The notes under the pieces were generated by a model, which saw only the letters and a program-made list of their open reading frames with translations, had not been told where the DNA came from and did not search any database. DNA of 64,000 nt from Anthostomella pinea (taxonomy: Eukaryota; Ascomycota; Sordariomycetes; Xylariales; Xylariaceae), in assembly GCA_963556695.1 (NCBI GenBank), contig CAUWAG010000003.1, positions 7,626,001-7,690,000 on the forward strand, written 5' to 3'. Below are positions 54,421-64,000 of this stretch, in pieces (the stretch's first letter is position 1; each line of letters opens with the position of its first letter). A program made the translations under genes and the position numbers.

Positions 54421-56953
54421 GGTGGGCAACCTCTTTCTCCCCTTGCCTTCCCTTCCCGGGGGCTGTGGTCTGCCGTGTTATTTTTCGCCGTTGACTATTG
54501 GCCGAGGTAGGCCAATCAGGCGGGGGCCCGTCTGGATTCGCCCAATGACACTGCTGGCAGCAGCTCCTGATTCCACAAAACCGGCCCAACGCGGTAAAAA
54601 GCTGGTCACTAGTTACAATTATTAGTGGTGTGTCCCTTCTTTCTCCTTCGCGGTCGCGTGGAACTTGGAAGTGCAGGCCTCTTTTCTTGTGAGCCGTGAG
54701 CCAACCAATTCCGAGCAATCGGTACCATGACGGGACGGGAGTATGCGAGCCGGCCAAGCAGCTGGCGGAAGGAGGCATCCCAGACGTCGGTAGAAATCAT
54801 TCATCGATAACAAAGCAGAGGGCGACTTACACGAAACAAGCGTTGTGGCAGCCTGGAGGGACCTGATATCTTCAGAAGTGATGGTAGGTATGGATGTTGA
54901 GAGGCAGAGGGTCTGCAATGAGGTCTACCATTGTAGAAACATCCCAGGTTGCTGCTGCTGCGAGGTCGAACGAGTGTGGGTGCGGCTTGAAGGTCAAGGT
55001 AGACAAACGAAAGGTCTGGGGACTGGAGCAGAGGAGAGCAGAGATGGGTGTTGAGGAATTGTGTTTGTGTTTAAATTGCAGACTGGGTGGCAGCTCGGCA
55101 CCCTTGAATCGTCAGGGCGATGACCGTTACCCGGACGGACCCTTGGGAGATACTTCTCGGCGATGATCTTGCGGAGTGATATGCCAGGGTCAATATGCCG
55201 CTGCTGGGGACTGTCAACTTTCAACTTTAGGAGAGAGCGGTCAACCGTCACGAAGAGGGGACTTTGGTCGAGAGCCGTGAGCCGTTGCATGCGTTCCAGC
55301 CTGTCATATATGACAAGAGAACAGGACCATCATTGATTTCGACGGGGTTTCAGAGTCAATGGACAGACCAACAAGAGCAATAGGAGTATCTGGGAAGGTT
55401 GTTGTTGTTGACTTGCCCTTTATGTACAGCACAGCAACACGGCTCAAGGTCAAAAAGGATCTATTTCGAGCTGCTTGATGCCTGTCTAGTACTGGAATAT
55501 GCATCTCCATCTGCGGTCTCGTGGGTCTCGGCTCCCCGAAGCCATACGGAGCAGATACCGAGGCCAGCACTGTCACACTGTACGGGGAAGCTTAGAGCAA
55601 TTCGTGGAGGTAATAGGTCAGGCGCGTATGCTGCGGGCAGTGCTGTCGTGACCGGGCTTCTCCTTCAGAGTCCTGGCGCAACATCGCTAACATGGTCGAC
55701 GACCACAAGCTGCATACAGCGAATCCCATCTCTGGATCCCCTCACGCTACTGTGGTCAGGCGGAGGAGCTGCTGCAAGCCTGCAGCCCCTGACGCGATGA
55801 GGAACGGGTTGCTGCGGGCAGAATAACCTCATTGGCCTCCTTTAGAGATTAGCCACATGATAAGGTGCTGTTGCGCCAGCCTTTGTTTACATTGGAAACG
55901 CGTAAACACAGCCAGGTGCATGCGAGAGGAGCTGGAGGGAGTATGGAAATAGTAGGTAATCGTAATCCCGCCTTGCCGGTGCTTCCTTGACAGAGTCAGG
56001 ACAGAATACAAACCCAATGGTCAGCTCCATGCTTAATTGCAGTCGGAGATTAAAAGATTTGACAGCTCGGAAAATTCGTTACATCGGGTAAAATCCTATA
56101 TTAAGTCCCATAATTGGTTGTATGAATATCTGACCTGTTCAAAGGTTGAAGATGGCATTGCGTCAGAGTCTTCGTGCGTTCCTGGCGTTCCCATGTCTGT
56201 GGGCAGAAGCCGCGCCGTTTTTGACCCCTGACCCCTGAGATGGTGGTGGACCTGGAGCTAAAAGTGCGGTGAGCACTGGCCACGCCGCCACGGAACTACG
56301 AATGTAACGGCTTCTAGCCCAATCAGGCTTCGGGGTGAATGGACAGTCCACAGCTTCATCTCATCATGTCCCAGCCCGCCGGTCTCGCCGGTCACCGTGC
56401 CCGCTTCAAGTTGTTTGCTACTTGAGCTTGGAAACCCCTGAACAAGCCGGGAAACTATTGTTATGCCTTCGATCATGAAGCTGGGATACAAAGCACTTAT
56501 TGTATTTGTAAGGATGTGTAAACTAGGCAGAGCTGGACACCAATGTGCATTGGATGCATCGTCACAGCACAATGATCTGTAGTCTACAGAGACCACCACC
56601 CCCCGTCGTCTCTACTTCCCACAACTCACAAGGTCCAAGTGGCTGCAAAGCCCATGTGACTTGGCAACCTCGGCATGAGCCTTCGACCAAAGTGTAGTGG
56701 CATCAACACAGCATAGTTGAAGATACTGCTCGGTAGTCTTGGGCACCTCCCACGTAGCATCCTCCCTTCTTCCTGTGACCAAAAGCTTGTACGGGGCTTC
56801 CAAAGCATCTTCTGTGCCTCCTTCTGTGCCTCATACAACGCGGGTCCCGAACGACAGGATTATGTCAATCCAGCCGAGCAACTTCGTTTTCCAATGGTTC
56901 TCGAGAAGATTGCCAGGCTCTGGAAATGGCCATCATCAACGAGCAGGTCATGT
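54421..56953. other. 2.5-kb intergenic region without recognisable gene
   Basis: Lies between the CLIP-170 start and the stop of the helical-repeat-like gene. Frames reach about 140 codons (for example 54359-54778 minus, 55399-55800 plus) but overlap each other and show no domain. The proximal part is the CLIP-170 promoter. Confidence 0.5.
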
Positions 56954-58012
56954 TCAGCCGTTAGAGTCATGCTCTCGCTCGATGATATCGCCACGCCCAA
57001 GTGAGTGTGTCCCGTCGTTCAGCACCATGGCCTCCCGATGTCTTCGGCGGAGGCGTTGTTCCTCAACACTCTGTTCGTTCACACGCGGGACGAGTTCAGT
57101 ATTCCGAAGTTGTATACCGTCGCCATCGCCATCACTGCCCATACTAAACTCCAGGACGACTTGGATGTGATCGGATCTGTCCCACTTCGGCCGTTTGGTT
57201 TTGGTGATCAGCTTCGCTTTCACCAGAGCTTTCCTGCCTGCTTTGGTCGCCTGGAGACAAAGGCAGATATCGCGGATTCGATTTTTTCTGCGGTTCATGT
57301 ACATGGCGAAGTTGTTACGCCTTTCCTTCTCTGTGTCGCCCCATGGTTGTTTGGCAAGCCATTTATCAATGAACTTGGCTTCGATAAGCTTGTCCACATC
57401 GTACTTGTGGATAAGCTGGTGGGCCAACAAGAGGCAGCGTCGCTCGCCAATGTCGCGCAGGTAGTATTCGTCGTACAGCGGGTCGTCGAGAGTCGCGTGC
57501 TCTGTATCATCGAGGCATATTTCGAGCGATCGGACGATGGCGCTGTAGCCTTTGGGCGTGTTGAGCACGCTTAGCGGATCCTGGAGAGTCTCCTCTGCAA
57601 AAAGATTAGCTGACCGCCGTCACAAGAAGAAACGGGCGCTCATACTGTCTTCCACAGCGAAGGCAAGCGTTCTCAGGCACTTCATACGCTCCTCGTAGTC
57701 CTCGCGGGTGATGCCCCATAGCAGATCGTCAATGACTGAGCCATCATTAACTGCTCGTCCGGCAACGATCTTCAGCGCCGTATCTCGTATCGCGAAGTTG
57801 TAGTGATTCAGCAGGCTCTGCAGAGTGCCGATTTGAAGCGAGTCTTCGGTGTCTTGGGTGATGTACTGGGTCTTCGGTTGTGTCGGTTTGATCTCGGCTT
57901 CGTCCCTATAGTGCTCGAGGATCACGCACATCGCGATGAGACTGGCCGCTGTAGCAACGCCGAGGCCAACTGCAACAATGCGCTCATCTCGTACAAATGA
58001 TAGGAACCCCAT
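56954..58012 (-). CDS. conserved-looking membrane-anchored protein, possible ARM-type helical repeats
   Basis: Two exons on the minus strand, 58012-57646 and 57594-56954, with a 51-bp intron (A|GTATGAG...CAGCTAATC...GCAG), give 335 residues. The N-terminus MGFLSFVRDERIVAVGLGVA plus the following hydrophobic stretch (about 12-32) forms one membrane anchor. Then come helical segments: EDSLQIGTLQSLLNHYNFAI, TALKIVAGRAV, DYEERMKCLRTLAFAVED, LNTPKGYSAIVRSLEICLDD, YDEYYLRDIGERRCLLLAHQ and KAGRKALVKAKLI. These resemble armadillo-like units. I recall similar proteins across filamentous ascomycetes without an assigned role. The splice restores a continuous helix (VEDKETLQDPLSVLNTPKG), supporting the model. 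It is divergent from NOP14. Confidence 0.8.
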
Positions 58013-58318
58013 TTTCGCGGCATTATACGATGGTCATACTGATGAATGCGGATGATGAACGAGGTAGAACATGACCTGCGAAGATGAAATAGGTAACCAT
58101 CAAGGTGGGAGCACGTCGAGGTAGAAGCACACGAAGGTACCTGACGTAGGTACATGTAGCACACAGCTCGAGACAAGGGTGAAATCATGGGTGGGGCGGT
58201 GCGATAAGATAAGATAAGATAGCAAATTGTCCTGGCAAAAAAAGTAATGGCAGCTACTTAGAAACGCACCCCTCCGAACTGCCCTCCTGCGCATGACTTT
58301 GTCGCAAATCAAGCCACG
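58013..58318. other. divergent promoter region, helical-repeat gene / NOP14
   Basis: 306 bp between start codons, containing an imperfect GATAAGATAA repeat at 58204-58220. A shared promoter is plausible. Confidence 0.5.
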
Positions 58319-61300
58319 ATGCCCTCTCAACTGAAGAAACTGAAGGCCACGTTGCGTGATTCTGGCGTCATCGGTCCGCAGCAAAGCAAAAAACAGAAGC
58401 GAAGAAACGCCCAGGATGGGAAGGCGAGCGGCGGCAAGCGCCTCCAGAAGGCCGCGGCATTGGAAGGCATTCGACAAGAGTTCAACCCTTTCGACCTCAA
58501 GCACAACGTCCGCGGTCCCAAATTCGAGGTGACTAGCAATAGGCCCACGGCTGGGAAGGATAAGGGGATCAGTGGCAGACCCAGCGATGCGAAGGCTTTG
58601 GGCGAGGAAAGGGTATGTGATATCACATGTCGCACGTACCACAAACAGCCTTGAAGCTGACCAAACGTTCACAGCGGCGGCAAACTCTTCTTGTCGAAAT
58701 GAACCGCCGAAAGAAAGTTGGCGGTATACTCGATAGGAGATGGGGCGAAAACGACACTACAATCACCCCCGAGGAGAAAATGCAACAGCGATTCGTCCGT
58801 GAGAAACAGAGTCAGAAGGGCAACTCCATGTTCGACTTAGAAGATGACGAACCCAGTGAGGGTTTGACGCATATGGGCAAGTCATTGTCGTTCGACGATT
58901 TCGACGAGGCCGACCTTGCTGGATCTGACGATGACGCTTCCGACGACGATCAAAACGTATTGAAGCGAATGCGCTCCGCCGATTCGGACGACGACGACGA
59001 AGATGTACCAGAAGGTCAACCCGAGAGGAAGAAGACAAAGCAAGAAGTGATGAAAGAAGGTCAGTCCGTCGAGCTACTGATGTCATTGAATACATCTTGC
59101 AGGAGTTGCCCTTCTAGGCCAACCAGCGTCCCTGGCCGGTTCGAAACCGCTCAAGTTGATATCAAGCACCTTCGGAGTTAGGTCGAAGGATCAGTCGTAA
59201 CTAACCCGTGTCTCTTAGTCATTGCTAAGTCCAAGTTCTACAAGGCGGAAAGACAACAAACGAAGGACGCGGACGACGATCTCAGGTTAGTCAAAAGATC
59301 CTGTCTATCCTTGTTCAAAATGCAGTGTCGGGTGTCACCACTGGTCTTCACTCTGGCAGTTGTAGTCCGGCGGCGCATAAGAACACTCTCAATTTCCTTC
59401 GTGCAATGACTGACTCTTGTTTAGAGATGAGCTGGACCATGATTTCCAGTCCCTTCAAGCTCTGCTGCTTACCGGGCCCAAGCGCACGAAAGGAGGTGAA
59501 GTCGACGGTTCAGTGCCAGAGTCCGAAGCCACCGGAAAGGATAAGATGGAACGTGATTACGATCTACGGCTGAGGCAACTTGCTCTAGATAGAAGGGCAC
59601 AAGCCTCGGAAAGAACTGTAAGTGGAGGGTCATGGACGCAATCTACCAGATTTCGTCATACTAACGCTCCGCCAGAAAACGGACGAAGAACAAGCTCGAA
59701 TGGAAGTCCAAAAGCTCAAGGAGCTCGAAGAGAAAAGGCTAATGAGGATGCGCGGAGAGGAGAGTGACCGCGGGGAAGAGAGCGAAGATGGCGATGCTGA
59801 GCCGGACAAGGAGACAGCCAACCAGGGAAACATGTTCGTTGAGACCGAAGAGCGGGACACTTTCGGTCTTGGGGCCGGCATCCGCACACGGCCCACAGCG
59901 ACAGAACTGGGACTCGGCGACGATGAAGACGATTTCCTGATCGAAGATATTATCGCAAGCGGCTCAGAGCTCGAACCGATTGAATCGTCTGATGAGGATT
60001 CAGAATCTGATGCAGACGAGGATGATGATGATGAATTCACCAAGGGACTTCTTGACGAGCTTGAAGCACGAAACCCCACTTTCAACAACCAGGCCAATGG
60101 CACCAAGGACAACACAAGCGAACCTTCATATATATGTCCACAGACTCTGGATGAGCTCATTGGTATTTCCGAGGGCTTAACTGCGCAACAAATTCCGTCG
60201 ATGATACGATCGATCCGAATACTTCATCATCCCAAACTGAAAAGCGAGAACAAATCGAAACTGGCTAAATTTTCTCAGGTCCTAACACAATGGTGCGTTG
60301 AATTCAGTATTAAAGTTTGGGCAGGCTTGGATCTGGAATACTGACCTCTTCATAGTACGTACAACGAGATCCCCTCTCGTGGGATGAGAAAATTCCGGAA
60401 ATGCAGACCATGGCATAGAATTTGAAACTAACGAGCCAACCAGACTTGAGATATTTGTCGAATCTCCCGGAATCAGTTTACGCTACTCTGGAGGACATCA
60501 TCCGTCATATTCATTCTATGGCGAAGGCTTTTCCTGTTGAGATTGCGAATGAGTTTCGGTCACAAATAACTGAATTCAGTGAAAGGCCACTCTCTCCTGA
60601 TCTTGGCGATCTTGTATCATTGATGGCAATGTCTGTCGTCTTCCCACCGAGTGATTCGTTCCATCAGGTAACGAGTCCAGCTATGCTTGTCATCGCACGT
60701 TTCCTTGGTCAGAAGGTTCCTAAAAGAGTGACGGACTATTGTCAGAGCACATTTATGGTGAGTCGCTTCCAGGTTTGATCCGCTCTCCTTTTCTGCGCCA
60801 TGAGCAAGTGTTCCGAAGGTATTCTGGCTCAGCTCTCAAATGGCTGCTAAAGTTGGCGGGGGTTTCTGCTTGATACAAAGACTAATCTCAGGTGGTATAG
60901 TGCACACTGGCTTTGCAGTACCAACAACTCTCTAAGAGATGGGTACCAGAATTCATGAATTCATGTCTCAATACCTTAGCCACCCTGGCACCAACAAAAT
61001 TTGAAAAGCTAGCATGCTGTCCAACCCACGATGCTGGCATTCGTATCACCAATGCTAAGAAGGTTGAAGTAAGGAAGCTCATGCCTGCAGACTGTGTCGC
61101 AGAAAAGAGATCCGACGATGAGGAATCGTTAACATTGGTGGCGATTATGGCTACCACGGTCCAATTGGTGGATAGTGCTGCAGACCTATACAGCGGTAAG
61201 GTGGCGTTTGAGGAATCATTCCGGCCTGTCAGCAAAGTTCTCGCACATCTAGCGACATGCAAAGCTGAGCTTCCAGCTGCATTGAATGAGCGCATAAGGA

Positions 61301-61695
61301 AGTTGCAAGCAAAGCTGGATACGATGCTCCGAATGGCGCGAATGGCACGCAGACCACTCGAGCTGCATCACCACAGGCCTCTAGCCATCAAGACGGCCAT
61401 ACCCAAATTCGAGGAATCGTACGACCCCAAGAAGCACTACGACGGCGACCGGGACCGAGCCGAGCTGTCCAAGCTCAAGGCGGAGCACAAGAAGGAGCGC
61501 AAGGGCGCCATGCGGGAGCTGAGGAAGGACGCCAGCTTCATGGCCCGCGAGCAGCTCAAAGTCAAGAAGGCGAAGGACGCCGCGTACGAGAAGAAGTACA
61601 AGAGGCTCGTCGCCGAGATCCAGGGCGAGGAGGGCCGCGAGGCGAATGCGTACGAGCGCGAGAAGCAGATGCGCAAACGTGCGGGCAAGAAGTAA
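58319..61695 (+). CDS. NOP14: Nucleolar protein NOP14, small-subunit processome
   Basis: Seven exons: 58319-58612, 58675-59059, 59219-59285, 59425-59617, 59676-60306, 60444-60757 and 60901-61695, giving 892 residues with the frame intact throughout. NOP14 joins the 90S/SSU processome and is needed for 18S rRNA maturation. Diagnostic segments: MPSQLKKLKATLRDSGVIGP, NPFDLKHNVRGPKFEV, RRQTLLVEMNRRKKVGGILD, KSKFYKAERQ, DELDHDFQSL, several acidic runs, FLGQKVPKRV, and the basic coiled tail FEESYDPKKHYDGDRDRAE... MREKQ-like KQMRKRAGKK. Introns of 137-159 bp are longer than elsewhere. The 60307-60443 intron is the least certain: it uses GTATTA and an AACTAACGAG branch before CCAG. A join at AG 60418 is an alternative. 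Confidence 0.9.
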
Positions 61696-62459
61696 GGTGT
61701 CTTCAGGGGCTAGCGCCGGGAGTGGTGTATATATTGATTGCAATGGTTCATCACATGCACGCACATACCATTTTATGAACGTGAACATTTCAGATTTATA
61801 TTGACTTTGTGCTGTATTCGGGCTGTTAGCCTCTTGTCTCATCGGTACAGCACAGTCGAACAACTCATGGGCTGTCCATGACAATCGAGTGATGCTCTCA
61901 ATGAACTAACCTAGGTCATGCCACCGGACAACATTCAATGTCCAGACTAGGTAAACAAGACACATCCAGTTGAGTTGCTCTACGTAGTGTTAAATGGGCC
62001 ATAGTACACAATTCCACCCCTCGGCTGGAGGGTGGATGGATTTGGCCGGCCGACAGCCAATTTCTCTACATCCAGCCTCGCTGGCTCAGGTTGGTCGGGA
62101 CGCCCATACGATGCGCCCCGTCAAGAAGGGCTTCGAATATGGCACTGCAGCGTAGCTTGAATTAGATTCGAAGAGTTCCATGGCCCCTTGACCACCACGA
62201 CCACCGAGGAGTCCCGCCCTTGTACTGGTGGTGGTGATGTGTCCTAAGGGAAGCGGAAGCTGAAGCCACTAGAATGGAGCCCTCTGCCATGTCTTGTCAA
62301 CCCTTTCCTCCTTAAATGCCATGCTCTCTCATTGTTACAAGGCAAAACTGCTGTATTCAGGTTATAAATCTGCGTAAGGAGGCAACTAGCACTAAAGGTA
62401 GGCTAAAAGCCATATAATGCCCCAAGGCGGTAACCTTAAGCAGCAACACATCCTCGTAA
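61696..62459. other. spacer between NOP14 and AT-rich island
   Basis: 764 bp of normal composition with the NOP14 3' UTR. No gene is seen. Composition changes sharply near 62450. Confidence 0.5.
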
Positions 62460-62905
62460 ACTATTAAAAATGCCACATATATAAAAAGTAAAGCTTTTAG
62501 AAGCTTTTAAAGTAAAAGATTCTTTAAAACTAAGGTATATTTTAACCGCTTTTAATATCGAAAAATACTTCAAATAATTCGATTTATTATATAATCGTCT
62601 TTTTATTTATTTATAATTTCGCTTTTATAATATTTTTTATACGTACTTAAAAAGTAGATACCGCATAGTTTAAATTAAGTTAAATATTAATGATTCTATG
62701 TCATAAGTATGTTTAAATAAACCACTTTTATATATAAATAATATGTAATATTTATATTATTGGTAGGTAAGTTTTAAATCCATCGTAATATTAATTTATT
62801 AATATATTTCCGCTTGTTTAATCAACTGATATATTCCTACTATTACTTTTATAAATCTCTTCTATATAAAATGTTATAAGAGTAATATATTTTTGTTCTT
62901 ACCTT
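62460..62905. repeat. AT-rich island, probable RIP-degraded repeat
   Basis: About 450 bp made almost only of A and T with many TA dinucleotides, in contrast with the GC-balanced flanks. It holds the near-repeat AAGCTTTTAGAAGCTTTTAA. No frame is open. Such islands in filamentous ascomycetes usually arise when repeat-induced point mutation turns C into T in transposon copies; the original element cannot be named. Confidence 0.75.
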
Positions 62906-63019
62906 TTGTCAGATTACCAAAGGTTGACAAGCCGGTGGTGTTGAGCGGTAGCTGTTATGAATGTGAGCCGGAGATAGACACCAGAAGATCTCCAGTGAGG
63001 CAGAGACGCACAGGGCATC

Positions 63020-63099
63020 TGTTGGATTTTACTCCTAGACCAAAAGGGTAAGGTGTGCAGTCATTCTGCGTACGATGTTCTTATCTGTTTTATCTGACA
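63020..63099 (+). repeat. LTR-like repeat, copy 1 (partial)
   Basis: 80 bp beginning TGTTGGATTTTA, matching the copy at 63271 except for four transitions. TGTTGG is a typical Ty1/Copia LTR start. After this segment the sequence diverges, so this is a fragment or an older insertion of the same family. Confidence 0.8.
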
Positions 63100-63270
63100 C
63101 ACCCCTTCAGCTTGGCTGCGATGACTTCGTAGGTAAGCTGGACTTTTCTTCTGTTCGTTGCTATTAGACCTCTACGGGAATCTAATTCGCGCCTTTCTAA
63201 AAGCTGGGTCTAGTGGAACCTTTAGCTTGCGCCGTGCGCAGCTAGCTCGTCAAGCGATGAGACTTTTAAT

Positions 63271-63350
63271 TGTTGGATTTTACCCCTAGACCAAAAGGGT
63301 AAGGTGTGCAGTCATTCTGTGCACAATGTTCTTATCTGTTTTATCTGACA
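63271..63350 (+). mobile_element. start of Copia-like 5' LTR (copy 2)
   Basis: Second copy of the 80-bp repeat. It lies about 240 bp upstream of the broken gag-like frame, in the same orientation, so it is probably the beginning of the 5' LTR of that element. The LTR's 3' end and primer-binding site were not located; the LTR probably ends between 63400 and 63511. Confidence 0.65.
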
Positions 63351-63511
63351 GCATCTGACCCACCAAGAAGACAGATGATCAATCTCTGCACGCAGAGCAG
63401 AACAATCAATAGAATCAATCAACATCCGTGTATTCAACAATTAAGAGTCTCATTGAATCTATGCAACCGGCATCCATATTTTGAATACATGTATCGTACA
63501 ACCATTTCAAG

Positions 63512-64000
63512 ATGAATATCACAATTTCAACCCAGAACGCAACTGCGTACTATCGGTTTCGAAAGGACTTTGCCAGCTAGGGACTCCAATTCCAGAAAAG
63601 TGCTGAAGTACTTGGCATCTGGCAACATATCGAGCCAGGAGTAACTACTCCATGACCAACAGCACTAACACCTCCGGATATCCTATCCGGAGGGTATTCA
63701 AAGAAGTCTACCAGAACTGCTTAAACAGCAGTGGAGGAGGGACAAGTCCTTGCTTCACACCTTATAACAGAAGGAGCAGCTGACTTCAAGATGAATGTCG
63801 TCCTATTTGAGCACAAAGACGAGATCTATCAGAGAACTAAGGCCTCCATACCCAAACTTACTAAGTGGACTCTCAAAACCGTTAATCCTACCATACAGGA
63901 GACCAAACTACTCTCTAAACAAAACCTCCGCCAGTGGTACCAAGAGCTCGCAACTAAAGGAGCCATCTACAGTGAGAACATCATTCACCAGGCCCAAGTC
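63512..64000 (+). pseudogene. broken gag-like frame of a Ty1/Copia-type retrotransposon, cut by window end
   Basis: One reading frame runs from the ATG at 63512 to the window edge (163 codons) and is interrupted by TAG at 63578, TGA at 63653 and TAA at 63722; the last 92 codons are open. The N-terminal part, with an aromatic-rich start, a segment QKSAEVLGIWQHIEPG and later a long polar helical region (QNLRQWYQELATKGAIYSEN), fits the layout of Copia-type fungal gag proteins. No protease or polymerase is in view. Together with the LTR-like repeat upstream, it is called a decayed retrotransposon. It continues beyond the window. Confidence 0.65.

Noticed and set aside
1..64000. prokaryote-type systems (CRISPR, operons, insertion sequences, phage genes) and secondary-metabolite clusters
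   Set aside because: All recognisable genes are eukaryotic and spliced; no spaced direct-repeat array, transposase, PKS/NRPS or toxin gene was seen.

Overview
This is nuclear DNA of a filamentous ascomycete (Pezizomycotina), most likely a Sordariomycete; genus not determined. The evidence is dense housekeeping genes with short 50-70 bp introns, CTAAC/CTGAC-type branch sites just upstream of the 3' splice sites, a HET-domain gene, dispersed genes with 0.3-3.5 kb spacers, and an AT-rich island beside a mutated LTR retrotransposon, which looks like repeat-induced point mutation (RIP). All exon structures were worked out by hand; most were fixed by reading-frame closure plus a family match across the junction. 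Layout: 0-3.3 kb PRP5 spliceosomal helicase; 3.3-6.8 kb no recognisable gene; 6.8-7.3 kb small acylation-motif protein (-); 8.4-10.3 kb C2H2 zinc-finger factor (+); 11.9-12.6 kb RPL35 (-) divergent from GOS1 SNARE (+, 13.2-14.0 kb); 14.3-15.4 kb ATP10 (-) divergent from the branched-chain dehydrogenase E2 subunit (+, 15.8-17.4 kb); 17.5-18.1 kb weak hypothetical; 18.7-19.5 kb gluconokinase (-); 19.5-23 kb no gene; 23.0-25.4 kb dipeptidyl peptidase III (+); 26.1-27.0 kb RPL6 (-) divergent from RPN13 (+, 27.5-29.0 kb); 29.3-31.2 kb HET-domain protein (+); 31.8-32.2 kb small conserved-looking protein (-); 33.0-35.4 kb ORC3 (-) divergent from a PPR-like mitochondrial protein (+, 35.8-38.2 kb); 39.0-40.2 kb ribosomal P0 (+); 40.7-44.0 kb MSH1 (-); 45.2-46.3 kb Q/N/H-rich protein (+); 46.5-49.8 kb AMS1-type alpha-mannosidase (-); 51.7-54.4 kb CLIP-170 homologue (-); 57.0-58.0 kb membrane-anchored helical-repeat-like protein (-) divergent from NOP14 (+, 58.3-61.7 kb); 61.7-64.0 kb transposon debris. 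How the genes relate: there is no secondary-metabolite cluster, operon, CRISPR or plasmid-like system. Most genes serve ribosome biogenesis and translation (RPL35, RPL6, RPP0, NOP14), mitochondria (ATP10, BCKDH-E2, MSH1, the PPR-like protein), protein turnover (RPN13, DPP3), DNA replication (ORC3), splicing (PRP5), trafficking (GOS1) and cytoskeleton (CLIP-170). Many are head-to-head pairs with 300-600 bp between starts, so shared promoters are plausible. The least ordinary items are the GC-AG intron in ORC3, a possible hidden mitochondrial leader of DPP3, the HET protein with changed signature residues, and the Copia-like element with three in-frame stops at the right edge.
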